Below are positions 1-10,181 of a stretch of 64,000 nt of DNA, piece after piece. Origin of the DNA: Mucilaginibacter sp. Bleaf8 (GTDB taxonomy: Bacteria; Bacteroidota; Bacteroidia; Sphingobacteriales; Sphingobacteriaceae); assembly GCF_018390515.1 (NCBI RefSeq), contig NZ_JAHBBK010000002.1, forward strand, positions 124,001 to 188,000. The letters are read 5' to 3'. A model generated the notes under the pieces. It was given only the letters and a program-made list of their open reading frames with translations, was not told where the DNA came from and did no database searches. Every line of letters begins with the position of its first letter. Position 1 is the first letter of the stretch. A program made the position numbers and the translations under genes.

Positions 1-2258
1 TGCAACAACGTTTGCTGGAAGAGCATACGGTAAAAGGGAGGTTCTACCGCTTTGTGCTCGATCACTTTGAGGAGTACATGCAGGCAGGGCATGCGCCCGA
101 GGCCAATCAAATTAAACGGGATGAGTATGCGCTTGAACTGATTTACAGCGCCCTTTCGCCAGCCTTGCTAAGCGAAAAAGATTACCTGTGGGCGTTGAGC
201 ACACCGGTGCCCAACAAAATATTGTACAGTACCGATGCTTTTTATGAATTTGTAAACGATCAGGCGAACGACAATGTAAAGCCATCCATCATCAGCAATA
301 AAGATGCTTTCTATCAGCAGCAGCTCGAATACATATACAGGCTGATTTTAAAAAGGCTGTATGATTTTACATCGGTACTAAGCAACCATGTTTACTACTC
401 TTACGCTAATGCGCATACCGGCCTGAGCCGTTATTACCGCATACACATCGATACCAGCTTTGTAGAAATCAAAGTAAAAGGCGATTTGCCCGAGCTTGAT
501 TTTGAAACCATAGAGAATTACCTGCATGAGGAAGGCGGCGTAGATATTTTAATGGATATATTACCGCTTAGCCTTTTCCGCTTTGAGGGTTTCTCTGTAA
601 TTACCATGGAAGATGTTACCCTTCGCCGGTCTATCGACAACATCCGCGAAGCTATAAACAACGTGGTTGACAATGAGGAGGAACTGTATAAACAGGTAAT
701 TTACTCACTCAAAACCCTTACCGAAGACGATAACGTTAATTTTGGCTTACTACCGTTCCTGAAACTAAACGGCGGGCCGGTATTCGATTATGCTTCGGGA
801 TCACAAAGTATCCTTATTAAAACTGCCCAGCAATATGGACTGGCCGAAGAAATGTTTTGTGCTTTGGTTGACCGCTATGAGTCCGACCCGAGAGCTGTTT
901 TTTTCAGCTCCATATCTGAGGCTAAGCAGCAGAAGTACTTTTTCCTGAAAACGCTTAAGCAGGCTGGCATAAAATCGTACGCGGTGATACCCGTTTTCTA
1001 TCACCGCCATATAGCTGGGGTAATGGAATTGTACTCTGAGAAAGAGCTGGTTTTTTACGAGAATTTGCTTTCGCGACTGGAGTTTGCGCTGCCGCTCATC
1101 GCACAGCTGCTGCAAAACAGTGTGGAGCACTTCAATGACAGGATAGATGCGGTTATTAAGGATAAGTTCACTTCCCTGCAGCCTTCTGTGCAATGGAAGT
1201 TTAATGAGGTGGCCTGGAAATGGTTACGCATCCCTAAAAACAAGAACAACCAGGTTAAAATTGGTAACATAGTTTTTAGTGATGTTTATCCGCTTTATGG
1301 TGCCATAGATATTCGTAACTCAACCATTGAACGCAACTTGGCCTTGCAGCAAGATATGAGGCGTGTGCTAAACCTATTGCTTAAATCACTACGTTTACTT
1401 AACGAGCATTACCCGGATGCCAAGTGGAAAGGCCTGATCGAGGAATCGAGTAAATGGCTGGAAGTGGCCGGTGGTTTCATCAACACCAGTGATGAAATAC
1501 AAATTGAGCAGTTTTTGGAAAGCGACGCCGGTTTGCACCTGATGCACATCAAGCAACAGTACCCGGATGCTGCTGATATGGTGGATCCATACCTGGATAT
1601 TATAGGACGGGATTGTGAAGGGCCTGCCTTTACGCATCGTAACCGGCTTGAAATGGCCATGCAAATGATTAACGGCGCGGTAAACAACTATTTTGAACAG
1701 GCCGAAAAGCATTTGCAGGCACTATATCCCTGCTATTTTGAAAAGATACGTACCGATGGTGTAGAGTATGATATTTACCTGGGGCAATCCATAGCGCCCA
1801 AAGTTACATTTCAGCCGGGGTACCTGAAACAGATGCGTATCTGGCAACTAACATCAATGGTTGAAGTGGCCCGGATAACGCACCGGCTGCTGGAAAATAT
1901 GCCGGCCTCCCTGCAAACCACGCAAATGATATTTATACACAGTATGCCTATTGATATCAGCTTCCGGAATGATGAGCGCAGGTTTGATGTGGAGGGCTCG
2001 TATAATATCCGGTACGAGGTAATTAAAAAACGGATTGATAAAGTGCAGCTGGCTAACAGCACTGAGCGCCTTACGCAGCCCGGTAAAATAGCCCTGGTGT
2101 ATTTTACAGATGGCGAAGCTGACGAGCAGGTAACTTATATTAAGCAACTGCAACAGCAAAATATGCTGTTACCCGAAATTGAGTATCTGGAGTTGGAAGA
2201 GTTACAGGGTGTTGCCGGCTTAAAAGCCCTGCGTGTTAGTGTAAACTTTGAAGAGTAG
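1..2258 (+). CDS. GAF-like domain protein, 5' end outside window
   Basis: The reading frame is open to the first base, so the gene starts upstream; the TTG at 12 is only the first possible in-window start. About 750 residues are visible, with no signal peptide or membrane segment. The middle (about residues 200-380) has a GAF-like sensory pattern, and the remainder is helical without a motif I recognise. Large cytoplasmic GAF-containing proteins of unknown role are common in Sphingobacteriaceae, and that is the best guess. A hairpin at 2281-2313 follows. Function is unknown; the GAF call is by overall resemblance only. Confidence 0.7.
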   Translation, partial: QQRLLEEHTVKGRFYRFVLDHFEEYMQAGHAPEANQIKRDEYALELIYSALSPALLSEKDYLWALSTPVPNKILYSTDAFYEFVNDQANDNVKPSIISNKDAFYQQQLEYIYRLILKRLYDFTSVLSNHVYYSYANAHTGLSRYYRIHIDTSFVEIKVKGDLPELDFETIENYLHEEGGVDILMDILPLSLFRFEGFSVITMEDVTLRRSIDNIREAINNVVDNEEELYKQVIYSLKTLTEDDNVNFGLLPFLKLNGGPVFDYASGSQSILIKTAQQYGLAEEMFCALVDRYESDPRAVFFSSISEAKQQKYFFLKTLKQAGIKSYAVIPVFYHRHIAGVMELYSEKELVFYENLLSRLEFALPLIAQLLQNSVEHFNDRIDAVIKDKFTSLQPSVQWKFNEVAWKWLRIPKNKNNQVKIGNIVFSDVYPLYGAIDIRNSTIERNLALQQDMRRVLNLLLKSLRLLNEHYPDAKWKGLIEESSKWLEVAGGFINTSDEIQIEQFLESDAGLHLMHIKQQYPDAADMVDPYLDIIGRDCEGPAFTHRNRLEMAMQMINGAVNNYFEQAEKHLQALYPCYFEKIRTDGVEYDIYLGQSIAPKVTFQPGYLKQMRIWQLTSMVEVARITHRLLENMPASLQTTQMIFIHSMPIDISFRNDERRFDVEGSYNIRYEVIKKRIDKVQLANSTERLTQPGKIALVYFTDGEADEQVTYIKQLQQQNMLLPEIEYLELEELQGVAGLKALRVSVNFEE

Positions 2259-2280
2259 AACTATAGCCTGTTATAAAAGT

Positions 2281-2313
2281 AAAACGGCCGGTTATTCATT
2301 AATCGGCCGTTTT
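2281..2313. terminator. Bidirectional intrinsic terminator
   Basis: A 10-bp inverted repeat (AAAACGGCCG / CGGCCGTTTT) with a 13-nt loop. The flanking A and T runs make it work in both directions. It sits between two convergent genes ending at 2258 and 2324. Confidence 0.8.
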
Positions 2314-2323
2314 GCTTTTATAT

Positions 2324-3004
2324 TTAGTTTGATACGAGGGTATCTGTTTTTGATAATGCTATGGGGTTGTACATCGGCGTTTCGTTTTGTTTGGCCAGTG
2401 CAGCCTCACGACGGTAACGGTTGCGGTACATCAATTTTTGCATTTTAAACGTCAGGTAAGATGATCCTGCACCAACAATAATTCCGCCTAATACATCGCT
2501 CGGATAGTGAGCGCCACGATACATGCGTGAGTAAGCGGTAGCAGTGGCAAATGTAAAGGCAGGTGCTATTACATACCATTTAGGTACAGATAAACTTAAC
2601 GAAGTTGCGATGTTAAATACGGTAGATGTATGCCCTGATGGGAAGGAGTAACCCCCTGCCGGTTTACCTTGCGGCGTAATTTCATTAGCCCAGGTAACAT
2701 AAGGCCGCTGGCGCTGAAGCGCATCCTTCATACCATAAGTAATTAATGTATTACCAATTAAAGCAGCACCGGCCGTAAGCGCATTGTGTTTTAAGTTCTG
2801 ATTATGTGTTAAAGCGCCAACTGCGAACATAGTAAATGGGGTTGCTGCCGAAATAACAACCGCATTGTTTGATAACATTCGCCATCCTCTGCTTTCGCCG
2901 CCGCCATTAGGGTTTAATTTGTTCAACAAATTTACATCCCAGTTTTGAGAGTGTACAATTGATGCCTGCAGTAATAGAGTTAATACAATTAGTTTAAACT
3001 TCAT
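2324..3004 (-). CDS. PAP2-family phosphatase, exported
   Basis: A 226-residue protein with an N-terminal signal peptide (about 1-19, ending in HSQ). It has the three PAP2/vanadium-haloperoxidase phosphatase signatures: KX6RP at 93-101, PSGH at 122-125 (the histidine is the proton donor), and SRX5HX3D at 159-170 (the histidine is the nucleophile). Members dephosphorylate lipid phosphates such as phosphatidic acid or undecaprenyl pyrophosphate at the membrane outer face. Hydrophobic stretches near 50-65, 75-92 and 140-158 fit a membrane-associated fold. It is a single gene, divergent from the barrel gene at 3290. The substrate cannot be read from sequence. Confidence 0.9.
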   Translation of the reverse strand: MKFKLIVLTLLLQASIVHSQNWDVNLLNKLNPNGGGESRGWRMLSNNAVVISAATPFTMFAVGALTHNQNLKHNALTAGAALIGNTLITYGMKDALQRQRPYVTWANEITPQGKPAGGYSFPSGHTSTVFNIATSLSLSVPKWYVIAPAFTFATATAYSRMYRGAHYPSDVLGGIIVGAGSSYLTFKMQKLMYRNRYRREAALAKQNETPMYNPIALSKTDTLVSN

Positions 3005-3289
3005 TTATATAAGTAGAATTGGTTACTAAGTTTTACAGTTTCCTCAAAAACAGTACTTATGATAAAATAATCAGGGGTTGAACGGCTAATTGGTTACTTA
3101 TACGCCGGTATTAAATAAAGGTTCAAGAAGTTAAATCAAATGATGATTGTTTGACAAAGTGGTGTATTTAATATATTTTTAATAATCTGCAATCACAAAA
3201 TGATACGTTGCGTGTTGTAGTTGGCAGCACGCTGTGCATTAGATATTGATTTCTATAACGATAAATTCCGGTAGTTATTGTTCCGTAAT
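3005..3289. other. Divergent intergenic region
   Basis: About 285 AT-rich bases between the start of the PAP2 gene and the start of the barrel gene. It must hold both promoters. I see no strong hairpin, repeat or convincing -33/-7 pair. Confidence 0.5.
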
Positions 3290-5875
3290 ATGGTAATATA
3301 TAAACCAAAGGCAAAATATTTTTCCTCTTTCTTTGTATCCTTCCTCGCCATAGTGCATATGGCATCAGCGCAAACAGCCGGTAAAACTGGTGAGGTAACC
3401 AAAGCTATTGAGCCTGGTTATAACAACGTAAGTCAGGCCCACCGCGTATTGTTTGGGGAAAACTACCGCAAACTTTGGGCGCTTCCCGTCAATATGCGGG
3501 TTATGCATCTGGGTAACGAAAAGGGCGGGCTTACTGTACTCGAAAAAGGCGGTGGTCTGCAAACCCGCTCCCTGCGGTTAAAAGACAAGCAGGGGCATGA
3601 ATGGGTATTGCGCTCGGTACAGAAGTATCCTGAGCGGGCCTTGCCGGCCAACTTGCGGCCTACCATTGCCAAAGCCATATTACAGGATCAGATATCAACG
3701 TCAAATCCCTTTGCTGCTTTAACCGTACCTACACTGGCCGATGCCCTTGGCATTCCGCACGCTAACCCCGAGATTGTGTATGTGGGAGACGACCCGGGAC
3801 TGGGCGAGTTTCGGAACGATTATAAAAATGCCGTTTATTTATTTGAAGAACGCGAACCTTTAGAATCAGAAGATACCGACAATACCAAAAAGGTACAGGG
3901 AAAGTTGCGGGGTGATAATGATGTAAGTGTTGACCAGAAAATGGTGCTGCGTGCACGCCTGCTGGATATGATCATCGGCGATTGGGACCGGCACGACGAT
4001 CAGTGGCGGTGGGACAAGGATAAGACCAAGAAAAAGACGGTTTATACTCCCATCCCGCGCGACCGCGACCAGGTGTACTATAAAACATCAGGCGTACTGC
4101 CCTGGATTGTGGCGCATCAGTGGTTAAAAACCAAGTTTCAGCCTTACCGTGAAGAGATACGCGACATTAATACCTGGAACTTCAATGCCCGCTATTTTGA
4201 CCGTTACTTCCTCACTGATCTGGACGAAAAGGACTGGCAGGAGCAGATTGCCTATGTGCAAACGCATTTAACGGACGACGTGATTGATAAGGCACTGCAT
4301 AAAATGCCGTCTAACGCGTATGCACTGGTAGGTGACGAAACCATGCGCATCATGAAAGCGCGACGTGCTGCTATGAGTAAACAGGCTATAGAGTACTTCC
4401 ATTTCCTGTCGGGCGTAGTAGATGTGCCGGCCACTGCCAAGCGCGAGCATGTGAGTATAGAGCAGAAAGAAAACGGCAAGGTAGAGGTAACCATCAATAA
4501 AGTAAAGAAGGACAGTACCGAGGCACACAAAATCTATCACCGTACTTTTGACCCGGCTTATACCCATGAGGTTCGCATTTACGGCTTTGGCGGCAACGAT
4601 GCTTTTGATGTAACCGGACAAGGCAAATCGCCCATTAAAGTGCGCATGGTAGGCGGATCTGATGTGGATACCTTCCGGGTTGCCGATGAGGTAAATAATA
4701 AAGGTAAGCTGTATGTTTATGATCGGTCGGATCAGGATAATGTGTACCCGCAACGGTCAAAAGCGCGCATCCGTACGGCTGCGGATACGTCGGTTAATTA
4801 CTTCGACCGTAAAAACTTCCTTTATAACCGCTTTGAGCCAATCATTTATGCCCGTTATAATAATGACTACGGCGTTATACTGACAGGTGGGGTGGTTTAT
4901 ACCAAGCAAGGCTTCCGCAAAGATCCGTATGAGTGGCGGCAGGAATTGCTGGTTAGTTATGCCTTTCACCGCCAATCGTTCCGTATCAATTACAGAGGCG
5001 ATTTTATTAAGCTGATTGGTAATAATGATTTGAATATTCGCGTTACCTCACGCGGGCCACATAACATCAGCAACTTCTTTGGTATTGGTAACGAAACCAG
5101 CTACCGGGACGAAAATGATAACATCCGCTTTTTCAGGAACCGATATGACCATGTGTACGGTGATGCGCGCCTAAGCCATAAGTATGGCGATTGGCGTTTA
5201 AGCGGCGGTGTTACTGGTCAGTTTTACTACAGCAGTGCCGAAGATAATGTGAACCGCTTTCTGGGTACTTTCTCAGCACAGCGGCCCGATCAAAATGTAT
5301 TCTCAAGCAAAAGCTATGCTGGGTTGATTGCAGGTGCCGAATTGGATACCCGTAACAATGGTTTAATGCCCAACAAGGGTGTTTACTGGAATACCACATT
5401 GAACGGTGTACAGCAAATTAACCAGGACCATAGCCGGTATGCACAGTTATCATCCGAATTCAGCTTTTATGTAAATCCGGATAAGGATTCCATATTGGTT
5501 TTTGCTGCACGGATAGGAGGGGGAACCACCTTTGGCAGCGCCGAATATTTTCAGCAAATGAAATTAGGAGGTTCAGATAACCTGCGCGGTTATCGTACCT
5601 GGCGCTTTACCGGCAAAAGCATGGTATATAATAACCTGGAAATGCGCCTCAAGCTGTTTGATTTTAACGCTTACGTTTTTCCCGGAAGTTTAGGCATGAC
5701 CGTATTTAATGATGTTGGCCGTGTGTGGACGCCCGGCGAATCGTCAGCGCGCTGGCATGATGGCTATGGCGGTGGCTTGTACCTGGTGCCGGCAGACCTG
5801 TTCCTGATTCAGGGAACCTTCGCAAAATCGAGCGAAGGGCATATGGTGTACGTAAATTTGGGATATCGTTTTTAG
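3290..5875 (+). CDS. Omp85-like outer-membrane barrel with kinase-like N-terminal region
   Basis: The ATG at 3290 is preferred over the TTG at 3278, because it directly precedes a signal peptide (about 1-27, ending in ASAQ). That gives 861 residues. About 60-370 resembles the kinase-like region seen in Bacteroidota proteins that are often fused to a metallophosphatase; it includes GDWDRHDDQWRW near residue 230 and PRDRDQ after it, recalling HipA/Fam20-type active-site motifs. From about residue 480 to the end it is rich in alternating aromatic strands and reads as a surface-antigen (BamA/TamA-type) beta-barrel, ending in a typical aromatic last strand (GYRF). No calcineurin-like phosphoesterase domain is visible before the kinase-like part. 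The role is inferred to be outer membrane; a substrate is unknown. Confidence 0.75.
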   Translation: MVIYKPKAKYFSSFFVSFLAIVHMASAQTAGKTGEVTKAIEPGYNNVSQAHRVLFGENYRKLWALPVNMRVMHLGNEKGGLTVLEKGGGLQTRSLRLKDKQGHEWVLRSVQKYPERALPANLRPTIAKAILQDQISTSNPFAALTVPTLADALGIPHANPEIVYVGDDPGLGEFRNDYKNAVYLFEEREPLESEDTDNTKKVQGKLRGDNDVSVDQKMVLRARLLDMIIGDWDRHDDQWRWDKDKTKKKTVYTPIPRDRDQVYYKTSGVLPWIVAHQWLKTKFQPYREEIRDINTWNFNARYFDRYFLTDLDEKDWQEQIAYVQTHLTDDVIDKALHKMPSNAYALVGDETMRIMKARRAAMSKQAIEYFHFLSGVVDVPATAKREHVSIEQKENGKVEVTINKVKKDSTEAHKIYHRTFDPAYTHEVRIYGFGGNDAFDVTGQGKSPIKVRMVGGSDVDTFRVADEVNNKGKLYVYDRSDQDNVYPQRSKARIRTAADTSVNYFDRKNFLYNRFEPIIYARYNNDYGVILTGGVVYTKQGFRKDPYEWRQELLVSYAFHRQSFRINYRGDFIKLIGNNDLNIRVTSRGPHNISNFFGIGNETSYRDENDNIRFFRNRYDHVYGDARLSHKYGDWRLSGGVTGQFYYSSAEDNVNRFLGTFSAQRPDQNVFSSKSYAGLIAGAELDTRNNGLMPNKGVYWNTTLNGVQQINQDHSRYAQLSSEFSFYVNPDKDSILVFAARIGGGTTFGSAEYFQQMKLGGSDNLRGYRTWRFTGKSMVYNNLEMRLKLFDFNAYVFPGSLGMTVFNDVGRVWTPGESSARWHDGYGGGLYLVPADLFLIQGTFAKSSEGHMVYVNLGYRF

Positions 5876-5948
5876 CAGATACGGCTAAAAATGTGCGGAG
5901 CAGATTAACAATTGCTGTGCCGGAGCATCAGGCTTTTAAACGGGTCTG

Positions 5949-6317
5949 TTAGCTACTGGCCAGCAAGCACTGGTTGATAGTATCTATAAACTCGTTCAAA
6001 TCAAATGGTTTGGCAATAACGGCATCACAGCCAAAGCTGTACAAATCAACATCTCTTTGCAAGTAAGCTGAAAAAATAATAACCGGCGTTTGGTGCATTA
6101 ATGGATGCGATTTGATGGTACGGCAAATATCGCCGCCATTGGCATCCATCAGTTTATAGTCAAGGATAATCAGATCTGGCTGATAAGCTTCGGCAATAGC
6201 AATAATATTGGTGCTATCTGAGGTGCTTTTCACCTCAAACTTTTCATAACTCAAAATTTCATGAACTATTTCGAGTATGTCCATGTTATCATCTAAAACC
6301 AAAATCCTCTTCAGCAT
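5949..6317 (-). CDS. Single-domain response regulator (receiver only)
   Basis: A 122-residue CheY-like receiver with no output domain. The acidic pair is D9-D10, the phospho-acceptor D53 (in LIILDYK), the switch serine S83 and the conserved lysine K103 in AKPF. Stand-alone receivers relay phosphate or act by binding partners. It lies on the same strand as a second receiver (6549-6947) and a large PAS histidine kinase, which is its likely phosphodonor; this pairing is inferred from proximity. Confidence 0.9.
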   Translation of the reverse strand: MLKRILVLDDNMDILEIVHEILSYEKFEVKSTSDSTNIIAIAEAYQPDLIILDYKLMDANGGDICRTIKSHPLMHQTPVIIFSAYLQRDVDLYSFGCDAVIAKPFDLNEFIDTINQCLLASS

Positions 6318-6548
6318 GGGTCTTTTTAATTTTTTAACAGCAGCTAAGCTGGTAACAGTAAACTAATTATAGTATAAAGTTGAAGGTACTCAGCTAAATT
6401 GTAAGCAAACCGTTAATATAGCCGAACAAATATAGTAATTATACAATCAAATAAAATTGTATTGTCCTAAATGTTACGCAGTATCAACAAATTGCTGTAC
6501 TGTATTTAGTACTGCTGCAAAATAAAGAGGAGGTGTTAGCGAAGAATG

Positions 6549-6947
6549 TTAAACGGCTTCAATGCTGCCACAATAGTTGGCTTGGGTACATTTTTCGGCC
6601 AGCGTTTCAATTTTTGATAACAGTTCGTCCATATCAAACGGCTTGGCAATAAAACCATCAGCGCCGGCATCCAAGGCCGATTGCTTAATGTCTTTGCTTG
6701 CAGATATCATCAGTACAGGGATACTTCGCGTATCGTCATTAGCTTTTAGCGCCTTACAAATATCCCTTCCGTCGCATCCCGACATCCAGATATCCAATAA
6801 AAACAGATCGGGATAATTGCCTTTCAATGCTAAAACATCAGTTCCGTTATAGGTTGAACTAACATCGTATCCATAAAAGTCAAGCATCATCTCTATAGCA
6901 TCCACGATACCCGGATCGTCGTCTGCTATCATTATTCGCTTCGGCAT
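6549..6947 (-). CDS. Single-domain response regulator (receiver only)
   Basis: I place the start at the ATG at 6947 (MPKRIMIADDDPG), seven codons inside the longest frame, because the receiver fold begins there; the product is 132 residues. The acidic residues are near 9-11, the phospho-acceptor is D52 in LLDIWMSG, and the lysine is in AKPFDMDEL. There is no DNA-binding domain. It lies about 130 bases downstream of the PAS kinase gene on the same strand and is probably its partner. It is a paralogue of the receiver at 5949, but the two are clearly diverged. Confidence 0.9.
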   Translation of the reverse strand: MPKRIMIADDDPGIVDAIEMMLDFYGYDVSSTYNGTDVLALKGNYPDLFLLDIWMSGCDGRDICKALKANDDTRSIPVLMISASKDIKQSALDAGADGFIAKPFDMDELLSKIETLAEKCTQANYCGSIEAV

Positions 6948-7073
6948 GTCGTAAATAGGTATCTGCAAATTAAGTAAATGTAAATTAAGCGCACAAAAAA
7001 AATTAAACTTTTAGTTATGATTTATTCAGCACGCTTTAGTAACCAATTGTTTTTCAAATTTGTAACTGTTTAT

Positions 7074-10037
7074 CTATTTCACCACAGGTAATGCAAAGCA
7101 GAAAGTTGATCCTTCGCCTTCAATGGAATTTACCCATATGCGCCCGCCTTCGCGCTTTATAATTTCAGATGAAATGTACAAACCTAAGCCCAGCCCCGGA
7201 AAGGTGTGCTGCTTATCGCCGCTTACCCGATAAAACTGTTCAAATACCCGGTCCTTTTTATCTGCACTTATGCCTATGCCAAAATCTTCCACACAAAGCA
7301 ATACCTCATTATCTTTAATGCCCGAGGTGATGATGATCTTATTGGCGCCGGGCGAGTATTTGATGGCATTGGTAATCAGGTTGGTTATTACCTGGCTTAT
7401 GCGGTCTTTATCCGCGTATACCGAACCTGCAGTGTCTAATTGCAGTGTCAGTTCATGCCGGTCTGTGGTACGCTGTAAATCTTCAACCAGTTCTGCAACA
7501 AGCTGATTAAAGTCAAAGTAATCGTCATTGAACTGCAAACGGCCCGATTGAATTTTAGTCACGTCGAGTAAATCACCGATCAAGTTGGTCAGGCGGTCAA
7601 TCTGGTTGTTCATTTTGCTTAGCATAGCCGTTTTCCGGGCATCGCCTTCTTTCCTGAACATGGCTTCCAGTACCTGCGTATAGGCTTTGATGCTGGTTAC
7701 CGGCGTTTTAAGTTCGTGGCTTGCAATGCCAATAAACTCGTCTTTTTGCTGCTGCAATTGTTTTTGTTCGGTAATATCAACACAGGCGCCAATATAGCCG
7801 GTAAACGTACCGTCTTCTCGGTACTGCGGATTACCGGTGCAAACTACCCAGCGGTTACTGCCAGATGTATGCTTAATACGGAACTGGCTTTCGTGAAAAC
7901 GCCGTTCGGTAAAATCGCTCATGAATCTTTTACGGGTCTGTTCAACATCATCACTGGTTACAGATTCAAGCCAACCGGTTCCCAGATGCTGCGCCATGTC
8001 GCGGCCGGTCCAATCAACCCATATCTGGTTTACATAATTGATGCTGCCTTGTTGGTCTGCCATCCAAAGGGCCGCAGGGGAGGCCGTGGTAATGCCACGA
8101 AACAGTGCTTCGCTATCGCGCAATGCTTTCTGTGAAGCTATCTCGGGTCCCAGATCTCTGATCACTACCGAAAACCCTGTCATCTCGCCGGTAATGGCAT
8201 CATTAATTCGTGTAGCGTGTACAAACGCATATATTTCGGCTCCGGTATTAAGATTCCGGTAGCGCTGATGGCCCTCGTAATGGCCGTGTTGAACAATTGT
8301 TTCAAACGCAGCTGTACCCTGTTGTCTATCCTCCTCGAAATAATAGTCGCCTGCATTGAGTAGCACGTTAGGCTGTTGCGGATAACCGATCATTTCCTTG
8401 CCTTTCTGATTGAGGTAGGTAATATCTCCCTCCATGTTGATGATGGCTATGCAATCAAAACTGTTTTCAACAATCGAAATAAGCTTTTGCTGCTCTTCTT
8501 TTGCCTTCATCTCGGGGCGTAAATCGCGCACTACGCTTGCGCGGCCAAGGGGTTGCCCGGTTGTAGTATCTTTAAACAACAATGTTGTAACATACACCGG
8601 TATGCGCTCGCCGGTTGCATGGTTACGGTAATTGATGTAGCCACTCCAGCGGCCCTTTTTAAGCAGTATAGGGTTTATCTCTTCCTGTATCCGGTGTGCT
8701 TCTTCGGGCATTACATACTCCGTGTTTTGCAGCAAGGCAGCTTCCATACTACTGAAACCCATCATTTGCTGCCCGCTTTTATTTAGGTAGGTAAGCTTAC
8801 CACTCCAATCAGACAGGGCTATAAAGTCATTACTGTTATCAATGAGCCACAAGAGCTTTTGCTGTTCTTCTTTAGCTTCAGCCTCGGCAGTTATATCATA
8901 GGCTATACCTAAAAGTAAGATGGCCTTTTTATTCTCATCGAATATGTAAGTGCCTACAGTGCGGGCCCAGTGCACGGTACCATCATCCCAAATAAAGCGT
9001 GCTTCATAACGGAGCTTACCTGTTTTAGCGGCCGTTTCGTAAGCCTGATGGCGCGTCATGCGGTCTTCTGGATGTATACGGCCGATAAAATCTTTACGGG
9101 TATAATCAGTTCGTTCCATACCGGTGAATGTTTTGGCAAACAGCGGCGTGTAAGTCATGGCATCGCTTACAAGGTCGATGATAAAAGTACCCGCACCGAC
9201 GGCTTCAACAGCCAGTTGCGTCATCTGCTCGGCCGATTGTACTTTCACATCCGCTTGTACGGCGTTGGTAATATCCTGCGCAATACCAGAAAACCGGTAC
9301 GGCTCGTTATTTTCATTAAAATATACTTTACCTGTGCAGTGCAACCAGCGCAGTTTCTGATCATCAGCGCCAACGGTTCTGAATTTAATATCATATACCC
9401 CGCCCGATTGGGGCGTGAGGGCTAGGTGCACGGCAATATCTACCTGACGGCGGTCTTCGGGATGGATGTGTTTTAATACCTCCTCATACGGTACCACATC
9501 ACTTTGCGAAAAGCCGTAAAATTGTTTGGTGAGTTGATCCCAGGTTACTTTATTATTGGGTATATCTAAATCCCAGGTGCCTACATTGGCAGCATTCAGC
9601 GCATAGGCCAAACGTTCTTCAGCTTCATCGGCCCGGCGGCGGGCCATTACCAGATCGGTTACATTGGTGGCGGTATTTAAAATGCCCCAAACTTTGCCAT
9701 CTTTATTTTTAAGCGGTTTGTAGGTGAAATTGTAATAAAACTCTTGTAGCTGACCATCAACTTCCAGTTTTACCAGGTCCTCGCGTGCTTCATAGGCTAC
9801 ACCTGTGGTATAAACATCATGTAGCAACTGGTGAAAGGGTTGACCTTCCAGCTCGGGCAAAGCTTCACGAATTGTTTTACCCAGTACTGATTCATCCTTA
9901 CCCCAGGTGTTTTGTATCATGGCCTTGTTGGCCAAATGTATACGCATTTCGAGGCCAACGTAAAGGCCGGTTGGGGTAGGAGATTCCTGAATCAGTGCGT
10001 GAAGCACATCTGCATCTGTTGCTGAAAAATGTTCCAT
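7074..10037 (-). CDS. Multi-PAS sensor histidine kinase
   Basis: A 987-residue protein with no signal peptide or membrane helices, so it is a cytoplasmic sensor. About six consecutive PAS/PAC units (roughly 8-130, 135-260, 270-385, 395-510, 515-640, 645-760) come before a HisKA dimerisation domain with H-box ASHELKTPVTS and a HATPase domain with N-box (NLITNAIKYSP), G1 (DFGIGI) and G2 (GLGLGLYIS) motifs. Autophosphorylation on the H-box histidine is expected. It has no attached receiver, so it probably signals through the two lone receivers downstream. Ligands for the PAS units cannot be told from sequence. Confidence 0.95.
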   Translation of the reverse strand: MEHFSATDADVLHALIQESPTPTGLYVGLEMRIHLANKAMIQNTWGKDESVLGKTIREALPELEGQPFHQLLHDVYTTGVAYEAREDLVKLEVDGQLQEFYYNFTYKPLKNKDGKVWGILNTATNVTDLVMARRRADEAEERLAYALNAANVGTWDLDIPNNKVTWDQLTKQFYGFSQSDVVPYEEVLKHIHPEDRRQVDIAVHLALTPQSGGVYDIKFRTVGADDQKLRWLHCTGKVYFNENNEPYRFSGIAQDITNAVQADVKVQSAEQMTQLAVEAVGAGTFIIDLVSDAMTYTPLFAKTFTGMERTDYTRKDFIGRIHPEDRMTRHQAYETAAKTGKLRYEARFIWDDGTVHWARTVGTYIFDENKKAILLLGIAYDITAEAEAKEEQQKLLWLIDNSNDFIALSDWSGKLTYLNKSGQQMMGFSSMEAALLQNTEYVMPEEAHRIQEEINPILLKKGRWSGYINYRNHATGERIPVYVTTLLFKDTTTGQPLGRASVVRDLRPEMKAKEEQQKLISIVENSFDCIAIINMEGDITYLNQKGKEMIGYPQQPNVLLNAGDYYFEEDRQQGTAAFETIVQHGHYEGHQRYRNLNTGAEIYAFVHATRINDAITGEMTGFSVVIRDLGPEIASQKALRDSEALFRGITTASPAALWMADQQGSINYVNQIWVDWTGRDMAQHLGTGWLESVTSDDVEQTRKRFMSDFTERRFHESQFRIKHTSGSNRWVVCTGNPQYREDGTFTGYIGACVDITEQKQLQQQKDEFIGIASHELKTPVTSIKAYTQVLEAMFRKEGDARKTAMLSKMNNQIDRLTNLIGDLLDVTKIQSGRLQFNDDYFDFNQLVAELVEDLQRTTDRHELTLQLDTAGSVYADKDRISQVITNLITNAIKYSPGANKIIITSGIKDNEVLLCVEDFGIGISADKKDRVFEQFYRVSGDKQHTFPGLGLGLYISSEIIKREGGRIWVNSIEGEGSTFCFALPVVK

Positions 10038-10181
10038 GAAGGCTGCAAGCGTATCGGTTAGTATATTTAAGTCAAGTCAGTTTTCGGGGCAAATAGCCTG
10101 CCCATAAAAGCGACTTTGTAACAGGCAAGATACATTTAAAATGCCTTTTGGTTTGGATGTATTGACAATTGGTGTTGATTG

